The notes: generated by a model not told the origin, from the sequence alone. Positions 52,132 through 60,568 are shown, counted from the stretch's first letter. The stretch: DNA of 64,000 bases from Sphingomonas sp. M1-B02 (GCF_026167525.1 NZ_CP110679.1:1778501-1842500); one strand, 5' to 3'. Translations and numbers: made by a program.

Positions 52132-53130
52132 TCATCCATCTCTATTCATCTCGGTGAGAAGCGCCTCCCACTCCGCGGCGAGCATGGCTCGGGTGAGATG
52201 GACGAAAGGCCCAAAGGTGCCTGCCAAGGTTCTGACCGGATAGAGAACATGGATATGCGGCTTGTGCGCCCGAGCGGCGAGCGCTGGCACATGGTGCACC
52301 ATGACGGCGGCTAGATCGCGTGCGTTGAAGCTGGCGCGAACCCAGGCGCGCGCCAGTTCCCACTGACGGTGGAAGGCAAGGCCGTGGTCGAACCGAACTG
52401 TGGCGATGCCGAGCAAATAGGCCTCGAGCCAGAAGTCACGGCCACCAGGCGAGTAGCGCTCGAAGCTGGACAGCCATCCCGACAGCTCGTCGCGCATGTG
52501 GAGCATACCGTTTGGGTTGCTCGCGAGCAGCTCGCACATCGACTCTGGTGTAGCATCTTGCACCAGGAGGCGGCGGCGAACCGGATCGTCCGGGAGCTCT
52601 GCTGCGGCCGGGATGCTGGGCGTCGAACTGCCGTCCCGCGTGGCAGCTTTGACGGCCTCCTGCCACCGGTTCCGCTCGGCCTTGGCGCGCTCGGCGACTG
52701 CCTGATGCGCGACCAGCTCCAGCTTGTGTGCTTCGGCATATTCGAGCTCGATCGCGCGTAGCGGTGCCACGACGGCATCTATAGCCGGGGACTTGTTCGA
52801 CGAAGGATCACCGACCAGCGCTATCCAGAGCACAGGAGGATCGCGCCACAAGGGCGCGGACTCGAATGGCTGCACTCGCCGCTTGCTGCCAATGAGCGAG
52901 GCTGCAACGGCAAGCAGGCTGCACCCGACGTAATCGACAGGGGCGCCGGTTCCCTCGGCCAGGTCCGCCACGAGCGGCCAGAGATCACCGAACACCGCTC
53001 GTGACATGGACACGGGAGCTGTGCGCCCGCCCACCAGCACAGACATGTCTGGTGTCGCCCACAGCCCTGATGAGGGCGTAAATTCAGGCGTCGCGTCGAG
53101 GCGCTCTTGAAAGGAGCCAACATGCATCAC
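52132..53130 (-). CDS. Truncated DUF3987 protein fused to a mobilisation-protein-like fragment
   Basis: The ORF codes for 332 residues. Residues 1-238 look like the first half of a DUF3987 (YfjI-like) phage/satellite protein: LVADLAEGTGAPVDYVGCSLLAVAASLIGSKRRV, LWIALVGDPSSNKSPAID, HMRDELSGWLSSFERYSPGGRDFWLEAY. After about residue 239 the sequence changes to a different type: LAFHRQWELARAWVRASF, VMVHHVPALAARAHKPHIHVLYPVRTL and GTFGPFVHLTRAMLAAEWEALL, resembling the histidine region of Mob-type relaxases. The reading frame is intact across the junction near base 52413. Full DUF3987 proteins are longer, so this is probably an in-frame deletion fusion. Confidence 0.6.
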   Translation of the reverse strand: MMHVGSFQERLDATPEFTPSSGLWATPDMSVLVGGRTAPVSMSRAVFGDLWPLVADLAEGTGAPVDYVGCSLLAVAASLIGSKRRVQPFESAPLWRDPPVLWIALVGDPSSNKSPAIDAVVAPLRAIELEYAEAHKLELVAHQAVAERAKAERNRWQEAVKAATRDGSSTPSIPAAAELPDDPVRRRLLVQDATPESMCELLASNPNGMLHMRDELSGWLSSFERYSPGGRDFWLEAYLLGIATVRFDHGLAFHRQWELARAWVRASFNARDLAAVMVHHVPALAARAHKPHIHVLYPVRTLAGTFGPFVHLTRAMLAAEWEALLTEMNRDG

Positions 53131-54059
53131 TGCCGAGCGCCCGTGAGTTCGGCGTTGAAGTCCTTGTAGCCAGGTGCCGGACGCAGGATCCTGACGCGGC
53201 GACCTGAGGCGTGGAACACCTCCGCAGCCTTTTGCGCCGCTCGCTCGCCTGACTCGTCATTGTCGGCGCCGATCACGACGGCCTCAACGATATCCGGCAG
53301 CTTCATTGCCGACAGCATCCCCGCCCCCGCGGCAACCCACACGGGTCGTCCAAGCTTCTGCAGCAGGGTAAGTCCGTCCTCCAGGCCCTCGGACACGAGC
53401 AGCGACCGCTCAGCGCATCCGAGCCGAATTGCGCCGCCGAGCACGCGGCCTAGGGAAAACTTGGCTTTGCCTCCCGGCAGCGGCGCCTTGCCGATCGGAT
53501 CGGTCGCGAGGAAGGTCCGCTGAACTCCGCAGACATCACCACTGATCGTGGACACACCCGCCACCAGCGCCGGCATGGGTGCGCGACGGCCAAGCGGCAG
53601 CCGCGCGAAGCGAATGGCCTCTGGCAAGTCGATGGTGATTCCGCGGGAGCGCAGGTAAGTATCTGCCAGTGTGCCGCCCGCCGCGGCTGCCCCTGCCCAC
53701 AGCGAGGCGGCTTCTTCAGCTCGGTCCTCGGGCTGCCGCCCGCTAGCTGCTGGCATGTCGGCCGCACACGGCAACTCGCCATCACCAAGCATTTGCAGGG
53801 CCTCGGGCAGCCGCACACGGTGCAGGCGCATGACGAAGTCCAGCACGTCTCCCTCTGCGCCACAGCCGAAGCACATGAATCGGCGGTCACCAGCGTAAAT
53901 GGTGAAGCTGGGCGTCCGGTCGGCATGGAAGGGGCAGCACGCCTTCCACTCGCGGCCGGCACGGATTAGCTTCAGCGATGCCGCAGCGATGCTGGCCAGG
54001 GACACGCGATCGCGAATCTTGTCGCATTGTTCCCGAAGTGACGGTTCCGCCCTCGTCAC
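53127..54059 (-). CDS. CHC2 zinc finger-Toprim primase-like protein
   Basis: This 310-residue protein starts at a GTG. The N-terminal CHC2 zinc finger has Cys42, His45, Cys63 and Cys66 (CCPFHADRTP, FMCFGCGAEGD). The Toprim domain has the Glu in LLVSEGLEDGLTLL and the acidic pair in VVIGADNDESGE. It is a compact DnaG-like primase without helicase, typical of P4-like satellites and integrative elements. It overlaps both neighbours by four bases. Confidence 0.88.
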   Translation of the reverse strand: MTRAEPSLREQCDKIRDRVSLASIAAASLKLIRAGREWKACCPFHADRTPSFTIYAGDRRFMCFGCGAEGDVLDFVMRLHRVRLPEALQMLGDGELPCAADMPAASGRQPEDRAEEAASLWAGAAAAGGTLADTYLRSRGITIDLPEAIRFARLPLGRRAPMPALVAGVSTISGDVCGVQRTFLATDPIGKAPLPGGKAKFSLGRVLGGAIRLGCAERSLLVSEGLEDGLTLLQKLGRPVWVAAGAGMLSAMKLPDIVEAVVIGADNDESGERAAQKAAEVFHASGRRVRILRPAPGYKDFNAELTGARQ

Positions 54060-54253
54060 GGCTGAGCGATTGCGCTGGTGCTGTCACGGACGTTCGCCGC
54101 CTCGAACTCTTCGATATCGTCCAGCCGGTAAACGACCCGACCGCCGATCTTCAGGTGACGAGGCCCCTGCCCCAGCCACCGCCAGCGCTCGAGTGTGCGC
54201 GGGCTCAGTTTCCAGCGTCGGGCCAGTTCACATTGGTGCAGGTGGGTAAGCAT
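54056..54253 (-). CDS. AlpA-like helix-turn-helix protein
   Basis: The ATG at 54253 has GAGGAG seven bases upstream and gives 65 residues (MLTHLHQCELARRWKLSPRTLERWRWLGQGPRHLKIGGRVVYRLDDIEEFE). This is the excisionase/AlpA-type HTH found at the head of satellite replication genes. The next gene, a primase, overlaps it by four bases. Confidence 0.85.
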   Translation of the reverse strand: MLTHLHQCELARRWKLSPRTLERWRWLGQGPRHLKIGGRVVYRLDDIEEFEAANVRDSTSAIAQP

Positions 54254-54334
54254 TTCCAAACTCCTCGCAGTGTTGAGCAATGCAGCGAGGATGGAAGCAT
54301 GTTGACGTCTGAAACATGGGGGGAAAGATACCCC

Positions 54335-55348
54335 CTACCTTTTAAATCCCGGAGCTTTCTCGGGCGGACGGCCGCCGTACGTGAACCCATCCGGGATCTG
54401 TCCCGCCTTCCTAAGGGTATCCCAAACTTCTTCGAAGAGATTCCGGCTGATGTGATTGGAAACCGCTGATCTCAGCTCCAGGAACAGATCGTCCTTTTTC
54501 ACCGGCCCAACCCTCGTTTCGAATTGCTCTCTCAGGAACACGCCGACGGCCCTTCTGAGCGTGCCAGGAGTCTCTTCAGACGCGTCAGTGCTCGCCTTGC
54601 GTGGCCGCACGGTCACATGAGCAATTTCAACAGTGCCACCCGCAACGAAGACCTCGTCGCGCCAGAAGCGACATTCCAGCACTCGCCACAGTTCAGGCTG
54701 AATGTCGGTAATTTCGTGAGTGCCCTTGGGCAGTCCCCGAGCTCGCCATTGCCCTGAGATCAGGATCTGTCTCGCCCGCAGCCAAAGCTGCTCCTCAAGC
54801 TCGCCCAATCGATCGTAGTGATGAGCGTGTGGATCCGGAGCACCCAGGATCAAGAGGCGCGGCCGCGGTGTGAGGGGTCTGAGACTCGCCAACTCGATGC
54901 GCTCCTCCGACGTCGCAACCAGATCGAGGACTTGCGAGAGGGGTACCGGATCCTGCGACGCCAAGCTCGGAATGAGCGCAGACTTTGCAGAAAGCAGCAA
55001 GTTCGAAAACTTGAAGCCGCTGCCGACTGCGGCTTGCTCGAAAATGTCGAACTCAAGCGATCGCCAAAGATTAGAGTCGATGGATATCGGATGTGCTCCG
55101 CTTTCGGGAGCGAAGCCCTCCGCCGCCCACTCCCCTGCCAAGAGCTTGTGCTTCACCGCCGAGGCAAGGCCGCTCCAGAGCTCTTCAAATCCGTCGAGAC
55201 GATGAGGCGCACCCGGACCGGAGCCGGCAGCCATACTACTCACCCAGAGGTCCGTCCCGGTTACTTCACCGTAGCGGCAAAAGTCCGTCCACTGTTTCGT
55301 TGATGCCACGAAGCGGAACGACTCGGTTAGAGAAAGCCTGTAGAACAT
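54335..55348 (-). CDS. Hypothetical element protein with duplicated domains
   Basis: I do not recognise this 337-residue protein. Two copies of one module are visible: residues 56-120 (ELWSGLASAVKHKLLAGEWAAEGF...LWRSLEFDIFEQAAVGSGF) and 188-246 (QLWLRARQILISGQWRARGL...LWRVLECRFWRDEVFVAGG). Both show LW, a small helix, GxWxAxG and LWRxLE. The C-terminus (LRRAVGVFLREQFETRVGPVKKDDLFLELR) is a separate helical domain. It lies just upstream of the AlpA-like and primase genes and is probably part of the same element. Confidence 0.7.
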   Translation of the reverse strand: MFYRLSLTESFRFVASTKQWTDFCRYGEVTGTDLWVSSMAAGSGPGAPHRLDGFEELWSGLASAVKHKLLAGEWAAEGFAPESGAHPISIDSNLWRSLEFDIFEQAAVGSGFKFSNLLLSAKSALIPSLASQDPVPLSQVLDLVATSEERIELASLRPLTPRPRLLILGAPDPHAHHYDRLGELEEQLWLRARQILISGQWRARGLPKGTHEITDIQPELWRVLECRFWRDEVFVAGGTVEIAHVTVRPRKASTDASEETPGTLRRAVGVFLREQFETRVGPVKKDDLFLELRSAVSNHISRNLFEEVWDTLRKAGQIPDGFTYGGRPPEKAPGFKR

Positions 55349-55570
55349 TTAGCGAACATAGCACCTCGCAACGGTTGTGCAATTCTGCGCGCTAGCCTCC
55401 TTGCGCCTCCGGCACCTTCCGCCTTGTGTGTTTTGGCTCCTATGCGAGCTGGCAGCTTCCAGGTGTCTGCGTCGGGGGATGCTTCCGTTACCGCCGCCGG
55501 GCACTCGTGGCAGCTGGCCCCGAACTGGCGGGCATTCCCATTTGCGGAGATTGTAGCGCCGGAAGCGATC

Positions 55571-55612
55571 CTGAAAGCAGACGGACTGCTTCCGACCCAA
55601 TAGCGGTCGTTC
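55571..55612 (+). repeat. Intergenic repeat copy 1
   Basis: Contains CTGAAAGCAGACGGACTGC then CCGACCCAATAGCGGTCGTT, matching the B half of the repeat family found through 55.5-61.3 kb. The surrounding gap 55349-55644 has no credible gene; a partial copy (CCCATTTGCGGA) lies near 55539. Confidence 0.7.
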
Positions 55613-55644
55613 GGCCGCGATGGCGCGACCGCGAAAAGCCGACA

Positions 55645-56283
55645 TCACGGTGTGGCGACTGACGCCGTTGAGTATGGCGAGACCGTAATCCATCCTAGCG
55701 CCGAATAGAGGGCTTGGCCGTCTTCCGTTGCGACGAGTAGTTCCGGAACATTTGGTCGGTGCCGACCGGCATGCAGCGTCAGCATCAGGGCGTGGCCCAG
55801 CCCCTTCCGACGATGTGCAGGCTCCGTTACGATTCGGTCATAGATAAAGACGTCATGCGTCTCCACTGCATAACCACTGGCCGCGAGAACTCCTGTTTCG
55901 AAGAATATCTGTGCCTCTAGCACCGTGCCGATACGCTTCGTTTTGATCGCATACCCGTCGGGCAGCGGTCTCGCGGTTGGCGCACAGGTTGCCCGCATGA
56001 AGTAGCCTGGGGCGTAAAGCTGCCAGCCCGTCGGCAGCACCGCACGCAGTTCGTCGGCCGCCCCGCAGAGTTTCAGAAGGTAGAGCGGCTCGCTGATGGA
56101 ACGGGCAAGCTCTTCGAGACCGGGTCCCATCCTGGGGAAAACCCATCGGGCAACCTCGGAATCCGAATTTGTATCGACACGAAAGCCGCCACACGCGGGG
56201 ATCGGCAGAGGCAGCCCGCGCGCGATGGACCGGGCCGAAAGCCAAGCGTTCAAAATCTGCGGGTCAACGCCGTGGTTGCTCAT
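55645..56283 (-). CDS. GNAT-family acetyltransferase
   Basis: The protein has 212 residues. The C-terminal half has the GNAT acetyl-CoA loop IVTEPAHRRKGLGHALM with the R/Q-x-x-G-x-G pattern, then LLVATEDGQALYSALGW. The N-terminal half is divergent. The acceptor is unknown. It stands alone between repeat copies 1 and 2. Confidence 0.85.
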   Translation of the reverse strand: MSNHGVDPQILNAWLSARSIARGLPLPIPACGGFRVDTNSDSEVARWVFPRMGPGLEELARSISEPLYLLKLCGAADELRAVLPTGWQLYAPGYFMRATCAPTARPLPDGYAIKTKRIGTVLEAQIFFETGVLAASGYAVETHDVFIYDRIVTEPAHRRKGLGHALMLTLHAGRHRPNVPELLVATEDGQALYSALGWITVSPYSTASVATP

Positions 56284-56385
56284 CGTGTCTCGCGAATTGA
56301 ATGGCCGCTATTCCGACATGGAAGGCACAAAGCGGTCTGGCAACAATCCACCTAGTTTCAGCCGTTCCGGCCCGACGAAGAGTGC

Positions 56386-56427
56386 GCTGAAAGCGGACAG
56401 GCAGGAAGCGACCCAATTGCGGTCATT
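56386..56427 (+). repeat. Intergenic repeat copy 2
   Basis: GCTGAAAGCGGACAGGCAGG then AAGCGACCCAATTGCGGTCATT closely matches the B half of the family. It lies between the GNAT gene and the divergent membrane-protein gene. Confidence 0.75.
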
Positions 56428-56460
56428 GCGCTTGAAGGGCGAGGCTGCTCTACTCTTGCG

Positions 56461-56874
56461 ATGTGGGCATTCACGAAGTCGGTACTTTTGGGCACTCTCG
56501 CCGCTGCCGCCTTACCGTCAATCTTCACCGTCACGCTAGCGATCGACTCGTTGCCGGAAGGATTGGACGGCGGGGGACGCTTGTTCCCGTCTCTCTGGTT
56601 GGCGATCTTACCTATCGTCGTTACGATCCCGATTGTGCTCGGTACTAGCGTCCTTTTCGGGCTGGCGCTTACGGTGCTGCTCAAACGAACCGAACACGAA
56701 ACAGCGGCCGCATACATGATCAGCGGTGCTGTGTTGGGTTTTGCCGTTCCCTTGGTGATCCTCCTGATCATTGGCGCTCCCGAAGGCCACTGGGTTGCTT
56801 TGCTCGGGGCACTCAGCGGAGCCGTCACCGCGCACACATGGTGGCGATCGGCTCGCGAGCCGAACGGCAGCTAA
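56461..56874 (+). CDS. Hypothetical multi-pass membrane protein
   Basis: The 137-residue protein has about four hydrophobic segments (FTKSVLLGTLAAAALPSIFTV, LWLAILPIVVTIPIVLGTSVLFGLALTVLL, MISGAVLGFAVPLVILLIIG, WVALLGALSGAVTA). No characterised family is recognised. Its stop is immediately followed by repeat copy 3. Confidence 0.65.
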   Translation: MWAFTKSVLLGTLAAAALPSIFTVTLAIDSLPEGLDGGGRLFPSLWLAILPIVVTIPIVLGTSVLFGLALTVLLKRTEHETAAAYMISGAVLGFAVPLVILLIIGAPEGHWVALLGALSGAVTAHTWWRSAREPNGS

Positions 56875-56952
56875 CCACCCAATCTCGGACGTTAGGGCGG
56901 TCGACGCGTCGCGCCAAAAGCTGCCAGTCGGCAAACGACCCAAGACACGCCG
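56871..56952 (+). repeat. Intergenic repeat copy 3 (double unit)
   Basis: Begins CTAACCACCCAATCTCGGAC GTTAGG and continues to AAAAGCTGCCAGTCGGC then AAACGACCCAAGAC. Both A and B halves of the family are present, about 80 bases in all. It starts at the stop codon of the membrane-protein gene. Confidence 0.75.
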
Positions 56953-57041
56953 ATGAGAAATTGCCAGGAACTGCTTGGAAGTAGCCATGCACAGCTATAT
57001 CATTGCGGCATCGATCATGACGTACATTGCCGGAGCACCGA

Positions 57042-57866
57042 ATGCCTTGGCCGATCCGAAGCGTGGCGCTGGCTAGCCTGGTCCTGACTAGTTGCGGTAG
57101 CCCATTGCGGGCGTCATCAATTACCACGCCGCATCCTGAGAAGGACGGCGCCATCATCGAGTATTTCGAGGAACATCCGGCAGGCAGGGGGCCGTGGCCG
57201 ACCATCATCCTCCTGCACGGTCACCAAGGTCCGACGCAGCGGATCGGTGGACGGGCGTTCGTTAATTGGGGGGTACTCAGCCACCTCGCCGGGAAAGGCT
57301 ATCTGGCCGTTTCAGTGTCCCTGCCCGGTTATGGCCGCTCTAGCGGCCCCGACGACTTCGCCGGCCGCTTCGCTCAGCTCGCCGTGCGAGCCGTCATGGC
57401 AAAGCTTGCAGCCGATCGTCGCTCAATCCCAGACAAAGTTCTGATTCAGGGTGTCAGTCTGGGCGCGGTGACCGGCGCCCTTGTCGCCGCCGACGATCGA
57501 CAGCTCGCCGGGCTGGTCCTGATCTCGGGCCTCTACGATCTTCCGGCGTTCTTCGCGCATCCCAAATCGGCTGCAGCGTTGAGCATAAAAGCAGTTGCCG
57601 CTGCGCAGACAGGCGGGAGCTCGGAGGCGTTGCTGTCGCGTTCAGCGCTCCCGCTTGCGTCGCACATTCATGCTTCGACGCTGATCCTGAACGGGGCGAA
57701 GGACGACCGAACGGATGCGGGGCAGGCAAGACGCTTCGCCGCTGCGATCCAGGCGAATGGCGGGCGTGCCAAGGTCCATATCTACCCGGAATTCGGTCAC
57801 GAGATTCCCGTCAGGGCACGCGACGCAGAGGTTGCTGCCTTCATCGACGCTACGCTCCGCCCCTAA
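57042..57866 (+). CDS. Alpha/beta hydrolase lipoprotein
   Basis: The ATG at 57042 gives 274 residues with a lipobox (VALASLVLTSCGS); the TTG at 57027 is less likely. Hydrolase features are the HGHQGP oxyanion loop, YLAVSVSLPGYGRSSGP, Ser in GVSLGAVTGA, Asp in LNGAKDDRTD and His in EFGHEIP. It is a small exported esterase/peptidase-like enzyme of unknown substrate. Confidence 0.8.
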   Translation: MPWPIRSVALASLVLTSCGSPLRASSITTPHPEKDGAIIEYFEEHPAGRGPWPTIILLHGHQGPTQRIGGRAFVNWGVLSHLAGKGYLAVSVSLPGYGRSSGPDDFAGRFAQLAVRAVMAKLAADRRSIPDKVLIQGVSLGAVTGALVAADDRQLAGLVLISGLYDLPAFFAHPKSAAALSIKAVAAAQTGGSSEALLSRSALPLASHIHASTLILNGAKDDRTDAGQARRFAAAIQANGGRAKVHIYPEFGHEIPVRARDAEVAAFIDATLRP

Positions 57867-57902
57867 TCCGATCCGGCTTTTAACAGCAAAGAGCGGAGCA
57901 AG

Positions 57903-58020
57903 TGCGGCCTACCGGTTCCGACCCACTGAACGTCTGCTAACCACCCAATCTTGGACATTGAGCCTTGGCCCGCGCTGCGCTGAAAGCGGACGGTCGGCTA
58001 CCGACCCAGTTCCGGCCATG
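57903..58020 (+). repeat. Intergenic repeat copies 4 (tandem)
   Basis: A partial B unit (GGCCTACCGGTTCCGACCCA, 57906-57925) is followed by a full double unit: CTAACCACCCAATCTTGGAC ATTG at 57936 and CTGAAAGCGGACGGTCGGCT ACCGACCCAGTTCCGGCCAT ending at 58020. It lies between the hydrolase and DUF6894 genes. Confidence 0.75.
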
Positions 58021-58081
58021 CCGGCGGCGCTGGCGCACCGGGCCGCTTTCAAGTATCTTGGAATATCCGGGGAGATTGATT

Positions 58082-58351
58082 TTGCCACATTATTTTTTCG
58101 ACACGCGCGACAACGACGTGTCGATCCGTGATGACGAAGGTATGGAGCTTCCCGACGTCCAAGCTGCGGCGAAGGCCGCCGCGCGAAGCTTGGTCGAACT
58201 TGCGCAGGAAGTGCTTCCCGGCGTCAACGAACATTGTCTCGGAGTGGACGTGCGCGACGATCAGGATCGGGACGTGCTAACCACTGAGCTGACCTATAAG
58301 GCGGTGTTTCACTCGGCTACTTCTTCGGTCGCCGAAGGGGGCACGCAATGA
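58082..58351 (+). CDS. DUF6894 family protein
   Basis: A TTG at 58082 with GGAG seven bases upstream gives 89 residues. The start PHYFFDTRDNDVSIRDDEGMELPDVQAAAKAAARSLVE matches the MPxYFFxxRxG...DEEGxELPD pattern of DUF6894 proteins, common in Rhizobiales and Sphingomonadales. Its function is unknown. It overlaps the Crp/Fnr gene by four bases (ATGA). Confidence 0.75.
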   Translation: MPHYFFDTRDNDVSIRDDEGMELPDVQAAAKAAARSLVELAQEVLPGVNEHCLGVDVRDDQDRDVLTTELTYKAVFHSATSSVAEGGTQ

Positions 58352-59097
58352 AACCCGATCTTCGGCTCTTCGCAGATCGTCTGACTAACCGTTCTCGTCT
58401 AAGCGAGGTCGAGGTGAGGGCGGTTCTCGATCTACCGGCTCGCATGTTGAAAGTGGCGGCGCGGAGAGATTTCGTTCGTCTGGGCGAGACCGTCGATCAC
58501 GTCTCGGTCGTGGCGGAGGGTGTAGTTGCGCGTTTCGGGCAAAATTCGGAAGGGGAGCGGCAGATCAGCGCGTTCCACATCGCCGGTGATGCCCCTGACC
58601 TTCACACCGTGGTCGTCCCCAGCGACACAGTTCCGCTTCTAGCGCTTAGCGAGGCTACGATCCTAAGCATCCCGCACACGGCCCTGCGGGTAGTCGCGGC
58701 GCGTTATCCTGCTGTTGCCGAAGCGTTCTGGAGGGATTGCTCCATCGATGCGGCGATCACTGCCAACTGGGTTCTGAATGTGGGGCGGCGCGATGCCCAA
58801 ACGAGGATTGCACACCTTCTGTGCGAGATGGCGGTTCGCTACAACGCCCATGTCGGCGGCGGGGAGGTGTCTTACTCCTTCCCGCTCACCCAATTGCAAC
58901 TCGCCGACGCGGTCAGTATGACCTCAATCCACGTTAATAGGTCGCTCAGGGCGCTCGCGGAGCAAGGCCTCGTGACGTTCTCGGGGGGGCGCGTGCGAAT
59001 TCCTGACTGGAAGCGGCTTGTTCATCGCGGAGAGTTCGAGGACGACTACCTTCAAGCTGGCTGGCAGCCGGGAAACCGCTTGCGGATAATGGACTGA
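58348..59097 (+). CDS. Crp/Fnr-family regulator
   Basis: The protein has 249 residues. The N-terminal cyclic-nucleotide-like beta barrel (RDFVRLGETVDHVSVVAEGVVARFGQNSEGERQISAFHIAGDAPDL) leads to a dimer helix and a C-terminal HTH_Crp (FPLTQLQLADAVSMTSIHVNRSLRALAEQGLV). It lacks an Fnr Fe-S cysteine cluster. It is coupled to DUF6894 and may be autoregulatory. It resembles the short stress-type Crp regulators found in several copies in sphingomonads. Confidence 0.88.
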   Translation: MKPDLRLFADRLTNRSRLSEVEVRAVLDLPARMLKVAARRDFVRLGETVDHVSVVAEGVVARFGQNSEGERQISAFHIAGDAPDLHTVVVPSDTVPLLALSEATILSIPHTALRVVAARYPAVAEAFWRDCSIDAAITANWVLNVGRRDAQTRIAHLLCEMAVRYNAHVGGGEVSYSFPLTQLQLADAVSMTSIHVNRSLRALAEQGLVTFSGGRVRIPDWKRLVHRGEFEDDYLQAGWQPGNRLRIMD

Positions 59098-59109
59098 CAC
59101 CAAAGTCGG

Positions 59110-59197
59110 CTTTCCACCCAAATTCGGACATTGGAGCCCTCGACGCGCCGCGCCGAAAGCCGCCGGTCGGCTACGGACCCAGTTCCGGCCATCCCGG
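59110..59197 (+). repeat. Intergenic repeat copy 5 (double unit)
   Basis: CTTTCCACCCAAATTCGGAC ATTGG (A half) then GCCGAAAGCCGCCGGTCGGC TACGGACCCAGTTCCGGCCAT (B half), about 88 bases, just after the Crp/Fnr stop codon. Confidence 0.75.
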
Positions 59198-59310
59198 CTA
59201 TTGAATGAGCTGCGAAGGGGGCCGGCGGCAACCAAGTATCGGCCCCTTAGGATCTGGAGAGCCAGGGCGCGGCAACGCGATATTAACGCGGATAATGCGA
59301 GGCGATTTGC

Positions 59311-59877
59311 ATGCCGTTACTCGTCCTGGCCTGCACGCTGATCGCCGTGGACGGCGACACGCTACGGTGTGGCCGAGAACTCATTCGCCTAATAGGCATC
59401 GATGCGCCTGAATTGCCGGGTCACTGTCAGACAGGTCGCGACTGCGCTCCCGGCGATCCGATTGCGTCGAAGCTGGCACTGGATGCTCTATCGCGTGGCG
59501 CGGTGGTGATTGAGCGGGACGGTCGCGACGTCTACGGTCGAACGCTTGCTCGAGTGCGGGTCAATGGGGTGGATCTATCGTGCGCCCAGCTTGCCGGCGG
59601 GCACGCAATCTACCGTCCCGATTGGGACCAGTTCGGTTTGGTCGGCAAAGACTGTGGCGTCGCGAAGCCAAACGACGCCGTCCTAGCTTCACCGCGCCCC
59701 ACAAGCGGCCGTAAAGCTCGTCCAGCGTCCAAAGCTGCAGTGACCGGCTGGAGCTACCGAAATTGCGCTGAGGCTCGCCGTGCCGGCGCGGCCCCGTTGC
59801 GGCGTGGAACGCCGGGTTACGGTGTTCACATGGATGGTGACGGTGATGGCATCGCCTGCGAGCCGTTCAGGAGATAG
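59311..59877 (+). CDS. Thermonuclease with a C-terminal excalibur domain
   Basis: The 188-residue protein starts with a short export segment (MPLLVLACTLIAVDGDTLRC). The SNase core has LIRLIGIDAPELPGH, YGRTLARVRV and CAQLAGGHAIY. The C-terminus is an excalibur calcium-binding domain (YRNCAEARRAG...MDGDGDGIACEPF). It is probably an extracytoplasmic calcium-dependent nuclease. Its length and domain order match known SNase-excalibur proteins. Confidence 0.88.
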   Translation: MPLLVLACTLIAVDGDTLRCGRELIRLIGIDAPELPGHCQTGRDCAPGDPIASKLALDALSRGAVVIERDGRDVYGRTLARVRVNGVDLSCAQLAGGHAIYRPDWDQFGLVGKDCGVAKPNDAVLASPRPTSGRKARPASKAAVTGWSYRNCAEARRAGAAPLRRGTPGYGVHMDGDGDGIACEPFRR

Positions 59878-59890
59878 CTTCGCTAAACCT

Positions 59891-59922
59891 GGCCGGTCCG
59901 CTCCCGACCCACCAGCGGCCAT
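59891..59922 (+). repeat. Intergenic repeat copy 6 (half unit)
   Basis: GGCCGGTCCGCTCCCGACCC ACCAGCGGCCAT resembles the B half only, downstream of the SNase-excalibur gene. Confidence 0.55.
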
Positions 59923-59978
59923 GCAATCACGCTCAGCGCGGGCTATGTTTGGGTTCCGACTCAACATGGGAGCAAAGT

Positions 59979-60404
59979 ATGCCCGCTCAGAAGATCACCG
60001 TAGCAGCTGAGGTACCCCTTTCGCCGGAGGAGGCATGGCGGGTTCACACCGATCCAAGCGAGATCACTCGGTGGAACTTCGCCAACGATCAATGGCACTG
60101 TCCGTCGGCGACGACCGACCTTCAGGTCGGTGGGCTGCACAAGGCGCGGATGGAAGCGAAAGACGGAAGCTTTGGCTTCGACTTCGAGGGCACGTACACT
60201 GAAGTTGACGCGCCCCGCGCCTTAACGGTCCTGCTCGGCGATGGGCGGCATAGCCGGACGACCTTTCAGCCGTCCGCTACCGGGACCCTCGTCGAGACCA
60301 CGTTCGACGCCGAGACGGACAATTCCGTCGAGATGCAGCAGCAGGGTTGGCAAGCCATCCTGTCTAACTATGGGAAGCGGGCGGAAGAGGTGGCAGGGAG
60401 CTAA
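59979..60404 (+). CDS. SRPBCC (AHSA1-like) domain protein
   Basis: The ATG at 59979, preceded by GGGAGC, gives 141 residues. The fold is shown by VAAEVPLSPEEAWRVHTDPSEITRWNFANDQW, FDFEGTYTEVDAPRALTVLL, TTFDAET and GWQAILSNYGKRAEE at the C-terminus. These are single-domain START-like ligand-binding proteins, often annotated as polyketide-cyclase or ATPase-activator-like. The ligand is unknown. Confidence 0.85.
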   Translation: MPAQKITVAAEVPLSPEEAWRVHTDPSEITRWNFANDQWHCPSATTDLQVGGLHKARMEAKDGSFGFDFEGTYTEVDAPRALTVLLGDGRHSRTTFQPSATGTLVETTFDAETDNSVEMQQQGWQAILSNYGKRAEEVAGS

Positions 60405-60469
60405 GGTCGTTGCCCACCGTCAACCACAAGCGCACGCTCGCGAACGGCAGAACGCACTGTAATCGGACG

Positions 60470-60555
60470 GTCGGCTAACCACCCATTTGCGGACATCGGG
60501 ATGGGCGAAAGCGCTGACTGAGAGCGGACGGACAGGAATCGACCCAATAGCGGAC
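60470..60555 (+). repeat. Intergenic repeat copy 7 (double unit)
   Basis: CGGCTAACCACCCATTTGCG GACATCGGG (A half) then CTGAGAGCGGACGGACAGGA ATCGACCCAATAGCGGAC (B half), between the SRPBCC gene and the convergent unknown gene. Confidence 0.75.
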
Positions 60556-60568
60556 CCTAACCGCGAAG

